Assembly: GCF_024494645.1 (NCBI RefSeq)
Contig: NZ_JANHDJ010000004.1
Span: 62,001 to 126,000, forward strand
DNA from: Halohasta litorea
Lineage (GTDB): Archaea; Halobacteriota; Halobacteria; Halobacteriales; Haloferacaceae
DNA: 64,000 nucleotides
Direction of reading: 5' to 3'
Shown here: positions 59,904 through 64,000 of the stretch, one piece after another
Numbering within the stretch: position 1 is the stretch's first letter
Layout: every line of letters begins with the position of its first letter
Translations under genes and position numbers: made by a program
Notes under the pieces: generated by a model
What the model was told of the DNA's origin: nothing
Seen by the model: the letters and a program-made list of their open reading frames with translations, nothing else
The model's database searches: none

Positions 59904-60767
59904 GTGCTGAAACAACTATTAGGGAGGCGGTCCGACGAGGAGACGATGTTGGAGTTGGAACACGGCTTTCGCGTGGTCGACTGTCACGCCTACCTCGACC
60001 ACGACGAGATGGCCGTGACGACCTACGGGCGGGACACCGGCCCCGACCAGCTGGAACGGGAGTGCCACCAGGCCGGTATCGTCCGGGCGGCGGTCTCGCC
60101 CAGTCCCCACGCCGAGACCACGGGCTATCTCCGGGCGAACAACGCGGTCGCCCGGCTCAGCGTCGATCGACCGTTTCTCGCCTTCGCCCGGCTCAACGGC
60201 CAGCTGGATGCCACCGGCGGGGCGATTGCCACAATGCGGAATATGCGGGCCACACGCGAGAACTACCATACCCGACCGGGTGATGTCGAACAGTACGCCT
60301 ATGACGACCGGTTTCACGGCTTCGTCCTCGATCCCGCGGTCGACGGACTCCCTGACGAGGAGGTCCGCGACGAGTTGGCGGCCGTCGACTTGCCGGTGAT
60401 CGTCTACTGCCGGGATTCGTTTTCGCCGCGGGCGGCCGAAGGCGAACTCATCGGCGAGGGGTTCCCCGTTATTCTGGCTGGCTTCGGCGGCTACCCCATG
60501 GATCGCGGGCGAATGGCCGAATCGCTCGATCTTTTGGACGCCTACGACCGGCTGTATCTGGACTCGTGGGCGGTCCGCTCCCGAGAACTGCTCGAACGCG
60601 GCCTTCTAGAATATCCAGACCGTATCCTCTTCGGCAGCGGCACGCCACAAGTCCATCCGAACGTCGCGATCATGGAGATCCTCACACTCGATGTCTCCGA
60701 GGACGCGATGAACAAGGTATTCAACAAGAATCCGACGCGGCTGATTCCTGGCTTCGCCCCGCAGTAG
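59904..60767 (+). CDS. Amidohydrolase family protein
   Basis: A 287-residue (from GTG 59904) metal-dependent TIM-barrel hydrolase. Metal-binding HxH-type sequence near DCHAYLD, the FARLNGQLDATGG and DDRFHGFVLDP segments, and RILFGSGTPQVHP at the C-terminus with the last metal aspartate/serine position altered are seen. This haloarchaeal family is uncharacterised. The start is uncertain: GTG 59904 adds LKQLLGRRSDEET, which looks like the usual family lead, while ATG 59946 is the first in-frame ATG. It is divergent from the thermosome gene. Confidence 0.8.
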   Translation: MLKQLLGRRSDEETMLELEHGFRVVDCHAYLDHDEMAVTTYGRDTGPDQLERECHQAGIVRAAVSPSPHAETTGYLRANNAVARLSVDRPFLAFARLNGQLDATGGAIATMRNMRATRENYHTRPGDVEQYAYDDRFHGFVLDPAVDGLPDEEVRDELAAVDLPVIVYCRDSFSPRAAEGELIGEGFPVILAGFGGYPMDRGRMAESLDLLDAYDRLYLDSWAVRSRELLERGLLEYPDRILFGSGTPQVHPNVAIMEILTLDVSEDAMNKVFNKNPTRLIPGFAPQ

Positions 60768-60774
60768 CCACCGC

Positions 60775-61683
60775 CTACTTGTCCCGCCAGTCGTATCGGG
60801 CGACCGCTCTGTCGGCGCGTTTCGAGATGCCATGTGGGTTTCGAGAGGATTCCCGATCCCGTGCTCGGGCGACCATTCCGTCGGAGCTTCCGGTTGCGAT
60901 CCCCGAGATCACGTCCCGCCCCGTCCCGAACCACGCGGTCGGTTGGGCATCCCCGCCGATCACGTCCCGTGCGGTGGCGGCAGCATCGCCCAGTGCATGG
61001 GAGACGGTCCGCCGCAGGACGGTCGGCCGGAGGCCGTAGTTCTTGACTAACCGGTAGGCCAACGCGCGATACTTCCAGCCCCAGTCCCGCTGTGTCTGGC
61101 CGCCGTCGGCCTCGTATTCACACCGAACGCACATCTCGGGTTGCCACCTCACGCCGACCTCCATTCCGGCCAGCCGGTGGGCCCCGTCTCGTGCGCCGCC
61201 GGTTTCGAGATACTCGTCGAACCCGTCGAGGTCCTCCAGGACGTCGGCCTCGAAGGCGACGTTGCCGCCGGAAAAGTAGGTCACATCACGCCCCGCGATC
61301 TGCCGCTGTTCGGCCGACTCGGTCGTCATCCCGCCCGTGACGGTCCGGTGAGTCGGCCCCGTGACGACCGGCGCGTCGGTGAGCCCGTCGACGAGGGCCT
61401 GCCGCCAGTCGTCTTCGACCCGTAGGTCGTAACTAACGAAGGCGATCACGTCGCCCGAAGCGACTTCGATGCCCGCGTTGCGGGCGACGTTGACCGTTCG
61501 GGCAGAGACTTCCACGAGGACGTCGACGTCGTCTCGGTCGCGTACCATCCCGGTCGTCCCGTCGGCCGAGGGCCCGTTGACGACGATGATTTCGGCGTCG
61601 GGAGCCTCGGCTGTCAGCCTGTCGAGACAGGACGACAGCTGGTCTCGTCCGTTGAGGGTTGGAACGACGACCGAAAGCCGCAT
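60775..61683 (-). CDS. Glycosyltransferase family 2
   Basis: A 302-residue GT2 enzyme: SVVVPTLNGRDQLSSCLDRL at the start, VNGPSADGTTGM, the acidic metal-binding loop SYDLRVEDDW in place of the canonical DxD, and the acceptor-side GGNVAFEADVLEDLDGFDE. It should add a sugar from a nucleotide donor to lipid, glycan or protein, for example in surface glycosylation. No membrane helix is obvious. It converges with the amidohydrolase gene, eight bases between stops. Confidence 0.88.
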   Translation of the reverse strand: MRLSVVVPTLNGRDQLSSCLDRLTAEAPDAEIIVVNGPSADGTTGMVRDRDDVDVLVEVSARTVNVARNAGIEVASGDVIAFVSYDLRVEDDWRQALVDGLTDAPVVTGPTHRTVTGGMTTESAEQRQIAGRDVTYFSGGNVAFEADVLEDLDGFDEYLETGGARDGAHRLAGMEVGVRWQPEMCVRCEYEADGGQTQRDWGWKYRALAYRLVKNYGLRPTVLRRTVSHALGDAAATARDVIGGDAQPTAWFGTGRDVISGIATGSSDGMVARARDRESSRNPHGISKRADRAVARYDWRDK

Positions 61684-61767
61684 ACATGACGTTTCGAGAG
61701 AGAATATATAAAATGGCGGATTGCTAATTCCTACAGAAAAAACAGTGAAAGATACGGTATTGTTTCG

Positions 61768-62040
61768 TTACGTGTTGAGATAGTAGACCTGTTTGCGTGC
61801 GTCTTTGAAACTGTAGCGCGAGCCGACGAGCTCGGATTCCTCCAGTCGGTTAAGTGCGTACCGCACCGTCCGATCCGGCAGCAGCGATTCGTCGGCCAAC
61901 TGGCCCTGGGAGAGCGGTTGGTCGGTTTCGAGAACTTTGGCGACGAGTTTCGCACTCGGCGGCAACTCACGGAGTCGGTTACGGAACTCGGTTTCTGACA
62001 GCTCCACATGACCGCTGGCCTCGACCGGACTAGTGCTCAT
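61768..62040 (-). CDS. Winged-helix transcriptional regulator (MarR-like)
   Basis: A 90-residue DNA-binding protein. The helix-turn-helix reads LPPSAKLVAKVLETDQPLSQGQLADE, recognition helix LPDRTVRYALNRLEESELVGSR, and a short beta wing RYSFKDARKQVYYL. The domain is the short wHTH common in haloarchaea, with no ligand domain. Start ATG 62040 is preferred over ATG 62055. It is divergent from the methyltransferase gene and may regulate it, which is inference. Confidence 0.87.
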   Translation of the reverse strand: MSTSPVEASGHVELSETEFRNRLRELPPSAKLVAKVLETDQPLSQGQLADESLLPDRTVRYALNRLEESELVGSRYSFKDARKQVYYLNT

Positions 62041-62236
62041 GATAACTCGAATCAAGCGCCCGGTGGTAAAGGTTGTCTACATATCTCGCAAATCAGTACC
62101 TATTGTATAAGGGGATACTAGTATAAATCCGGAAATTAGTGTCCGAACAGCGTCGGTTCGCTGGTCGAATGTGTATCCGGGAGTGACGGTCGTATCCAGT
62201 ACGGTTTTAGTGCTCCAGTGTGCAAATTCGGCTACT

Positions 62237-62941
62237 GTGAAAGGCAAAGAGTGGTATCAGGCCGACGATGTCGCCGAGGAGTACGACGACAAACGCTTTT
62301 CTGAAGGTGGGGCGTTCATTGATCGGCGGGAAAAGGAGGCCGTCCTCTCTGCGCTCGGTCCGGTCGAGGGAGAACGAATCCTGGAGGTCGCCTGCGGCAC
62401 CGGTCGGTTCACGGTGATGATGGCCCAACAGGGCGCGGATATCATCGGTCTCGATATCTCGCCCGCGATGCTCTCACAGGGTCGACAGAAGGCCAAAGAG
62501 GTAGGTGTCGACGACCACGTCGAGTTCATGCGCGGCGATGCCGCCCGGCTGCCGTTCCCCGATGACCACTTCGATGCCGTCTTCGCAATGCGGTTTTTCC
62601 ATCTCGCGGACCGTCCCGTGACCTTTCTGCGCGAACTCCGTCGTGTCTCGAAGGGAGAGGTGTTTTTCGACACGTTCAACCTCGGGAGCACGCGCGTGAT
62701 CTACAACTGGCTGTTGCCGATGGGATCGCGGCTCTACTCCCGGCGTGACGTCGAGAGCCTGCTTGCGGATTCGGAGCTCGAACTCCGCTCGGAGTCACAC
62801 GACTTCATCCTCCCGTACGGGCTGTATCGACAGCTTCCACGGGAGGTCGCCCGGCCGCTCCGGCGGCTCGATACGGGACTCGGCAAGAGCACGGTGGGTG
62901 ACCGACTAGCCTCTGTCTCCTATTGGCACACGACGAAGTAG
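62237..62941 (+). CDS. SAM-dependent class I methyltransferase
   Basis: A 234-residue Rossmann-fold methyltransferase: motif I ILEVACGTGRFTVMMAQQGA, motif II IIGLDISPAML, motif IV MRGDAARLPFPDDHFDAVFA. The UbiE/BchC-like pattern suggests small-molecule methylation, but the substrate is unknown. The start is the GTG at 62237, which gives KGKEWYQADDVAEEYDD; a TATA-like GGTTTTAG lies about 27-36 bases upstream. An in-frame ATG 66 bases before it would add a hydrophobic lead and is less likely. Confidence 0.86.
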   Translation: MKGKEWYQADDVAEEYDDKRFSEGGAFIDRREKEAVLSALGPVEGERILEVACGTGRFTVMMAQQGADIIGLDISPAMLSQGRQKAKEVGVDDHVEFMRGDAARLPFPDDHFDAVFAMRFFHLADRPVTFLRELRRVSKGEVFFDTFNLGSTRVIYNWLLPMGSRLYSRRDVESLLADSELELRSESHDFILPYGLYRQLPREVARPLRRLDTGLGKSTVGDRLASVSYWHTTK

Positions 62942-63025
62942 GAACCGCCGATCCGGCGGGACCGACACGGTATTGACCGACTACTAAAACACTGATTTGA
63001 AGCCCCCTGCGGTCGACGGCCAACT

Positions 63026-63451
63026 ATGCACCAGGACGCCGAGACAACGATCACTGCCTACTACGAGGCACTGCGGGAGGGTGAATCGCTGTCGTCGTTT
63101 TTCGCGGAGGCACCCGACAGCATCAAGATCGGGCTCAGCGAGCGGCTGGTCGGCTACGCCGATATCGCCGCGGGGCTCTCCGAGCAGACCGCGACGACCG
63201 ACGACTGGACCGTCGAGAGCCACGACCTGTCGGTCTCGGTCGACGGGAACCTCGCGTGGTTCAGCGACCGGGTGTCGATGGCGTGGACCGACACCCAGAC
63301 CGACTCCGACTACGAGTTCGACACCCGGTGGACGGGCACGCTCCAACGGCGTGAGAACGGCGATGAGTGGCAGTTCGTCACGCTCCACGTCTCGGCCCCC
63401 ACGGCGGAGTTACAGAACCCCGAGGACGACCTGTTTAGTTGGGACGGCTGA
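63026..63451 (+). CDS. SnoaL/NTF2-like fold protein
   Basis: A 141-residue protein of the nuclear-transport-factor-2-like fold. The helical ITAYYEALREGESLSSFFAEAP, then the beta sheet VESHDLSVSVDGNLAWFSDR and FVTLHVSAP, fit SnoaL-like domains that bind or convert small hydrophobic ligands. No catalytic residues are recognisable. Its TGA overlaps the next gene's ATG by one base (TGATG). Cytoplasmic. Confidence 0.8.
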   Translation: MHQDAETTITAYYEALREGESLSSFFAEAPDSIKIGLSERLVGYADIAAGLSEQTATTDDWTVESHDLSVSVDGNLAWFSDRVSMAWTDTQTDSDYEFDTRWTGTLQRRENGDEWQFVTLHVSAPTAELQNPEDDLFSWDG

Positions 63452-63675
63452 TGGTCGGGTCGAGTCTCACGGATGACGAAAAGACGACAGCCAACAGACG
63501 CCTCAAGATCGGGTTCGTCCTCCTGGTTGCGGGATCGATGGCCCTGATGTCGCTGCAGATCGATCCGACACCGCTCGAAGTCGCAGCCGTCTTCGGGGTC
63601 GGTATCGGTGTCGGGCTCGTCCTGCTGTGGTTCGTGTTACGGAACTTCCGGGAGTTCCGGCAGTCGCTCCGCTGA
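63451..63675 (+). CDS. Small two-helix membrane protein
   Basis: A 74-residue protein with two membrane helices (about 17-34 and 41-60) and a short basic C-terminus (LRNFREFRQSLR). Similar small DUF-type membrane proteins occur across haloarchaea, and the function is unknown. It starts one base inside the stop of the SnoaL-like gene, so the two are coupled. Its stop is nine bases from the convergent metalloprotease gene. Confidence 0.75.
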   Translation: MVGSSLTDDEKTTANRRLKIGFVLLVAGSMALMSLQIDPTPLEVAAVFGVGIGVGLVLLWFVLRNFREFRQSLR

Positions 63676-63683
63676 GCGGCCCC

Positions 63684-64000
63684 TTAGGCCTCGACGCGAT
63701 GGAGCCACCGCCCCGGACTGTCGAGTTCCTCGTCGGTCGGAAGGTTCTCCGGCCGGTCCCAAACCGCGCTGGCGGCTGCCAGTCCGCGGGCGTCGGCGAT
63801 CGCCGTGAAGAACTCCGCGCCGCGTTCGTACTGCTGGCGTTTGAGTCCCAAGCCGAGCAGCCGCCGCATCAGTTGGACGAAGGGGCCACCGCCCTGTCGA
63901 CGGGCATCGAGTTTGGCCCGGAGGTCGGCGTACTCCTCGTCGAAGGCCTGATCCATCAGGAGTTCGGCGTACCCCTCGACGGCGGTCATCGCGGTGTTGA
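63684..64000 (-). CDS. DUF2342-like zinc-dependent metalloprotease, C-terminal part (partial)
   Basis: The window contains the last 105 codons; the gene continues beyond the right edge, so the apparent ATG at 63989 is internal (TAMTAVEGYAELL). The visible region NTAMTAVEGYAELLMDQAF, KLDARRQGGGPFVQLMRR and WDRPENLPTDEELDSPGRW matches the C-terminus of the haloarchaeal DUF2342/F420-biosynthesis-associated protein family. The zinc-binding HExxH is expected upstream, outside the window. Function unknown. Confidence 0.85.
   Translation of the reverse strand, partial: NTAMTAVEGYAELLMDQAFDEEYADLRAKLDARRQGGGPFVQLMRRLLGLGLKRQQYERGAEFFTAIADARGLAAASAVWDRPENLPTDEELDSPGRWLHRVEA

Overview
The window is chromosomal DNA of a halophilic archaeon (class Halobacteria). 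The evidence is high GC with strong G/C preference at third codon positions, acidic predicted proteins, TATA boxes about 27 bases before start codons (leaderless transcripts), Tat-type lipoprotein signals, a PGF-CTERM surface protein, archaeal replication genes (priS, GINS, rfcL), a thermosome subunit, HMG-CoA synthase for isoprenoid lipids, and many short haloarchaeal-only families (DUF5784, DUF5785, DUF5786, DUF5789, DUF6757, DUF2150-like). The genus cannot be fixed from this window.

Layout. 0-10 kb: the start of a fructose PTS operon (ptfC then the first codons of an EIIA gene), a CBS protein with an HPF-like tail, a Rieske protein, a tandem pair of moeA genes, and an Hsp20-AarF pair. 10-21 kb: small conserved haloarchaeal genes, a PHP phosphoesterase, hemB, a LysE exporter, a SufU-like scaffold, the trehalose operon otsA-otsB, two overlapping TenA genes, a 20-bp tandem repeat, a previously easy-to-miss 56-residue zinc-finger gene, mobB and an F420-type oxidoreductase. 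21-31 kb: a 1310-residue PAS/GAF histidine kinase, an FG-GAP lipoprotein, rfcL, an FMN-type split-barrel protein, an HTH regulator, a thioredoxin and HMG-CoA synthase. 31.7-34.6 kb: a visibly AT-richer patch with two tandemly duplicated pilin-like genes.

34-47 kb: DUF2150, a double cupredoxin that has lost its copper ligands, TatD-like and HIT proteins, methionine aminopeptidase, a glycine-rich PGF-CTERM surface protein with nine 45-bp repeats, a HalOD1 protein, isocitrate dehydrogenase followed by two strong hairpins, an unusual tRNA-Thr, a GNAT/CBS pair and an RND-type transporter. 47-64 kb: a DUF892 protein, priS-GINS, two UspA proteins, a soluble chemotaxis transducer fused to a KaiC-like domain, a YqcI/YcgG-cysteine hydrolase pair, a 2-hydroxyacid dehydrogenase-aldolase pair, malate:quinone oxidoreductase, a thermosome subunit without the GGM tail, a glycosyltransferase, a winged-helix regulator, a methyltransferase and the C-terminal part of a DUF2342-like metalloprotease.

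Most of the window is core chromosome. Cofactor themes recur: molybdopterin (moeA twice, mobB), thiamin salvage (tenA twice), haem (hemB), Fe-S (SufU, Rieske). No CRISPR array, rRNA operon, intact insertion sequence or provirus was seen. The least ordinary items are the CBS4-HPF fusion, the copper-less double halocyanin, the transducer-KaiC fusion, the YqcI/YcgG-hydrolase module, the duplicated pilin pair and an identical 13-bp palindrome in two promoter regions.
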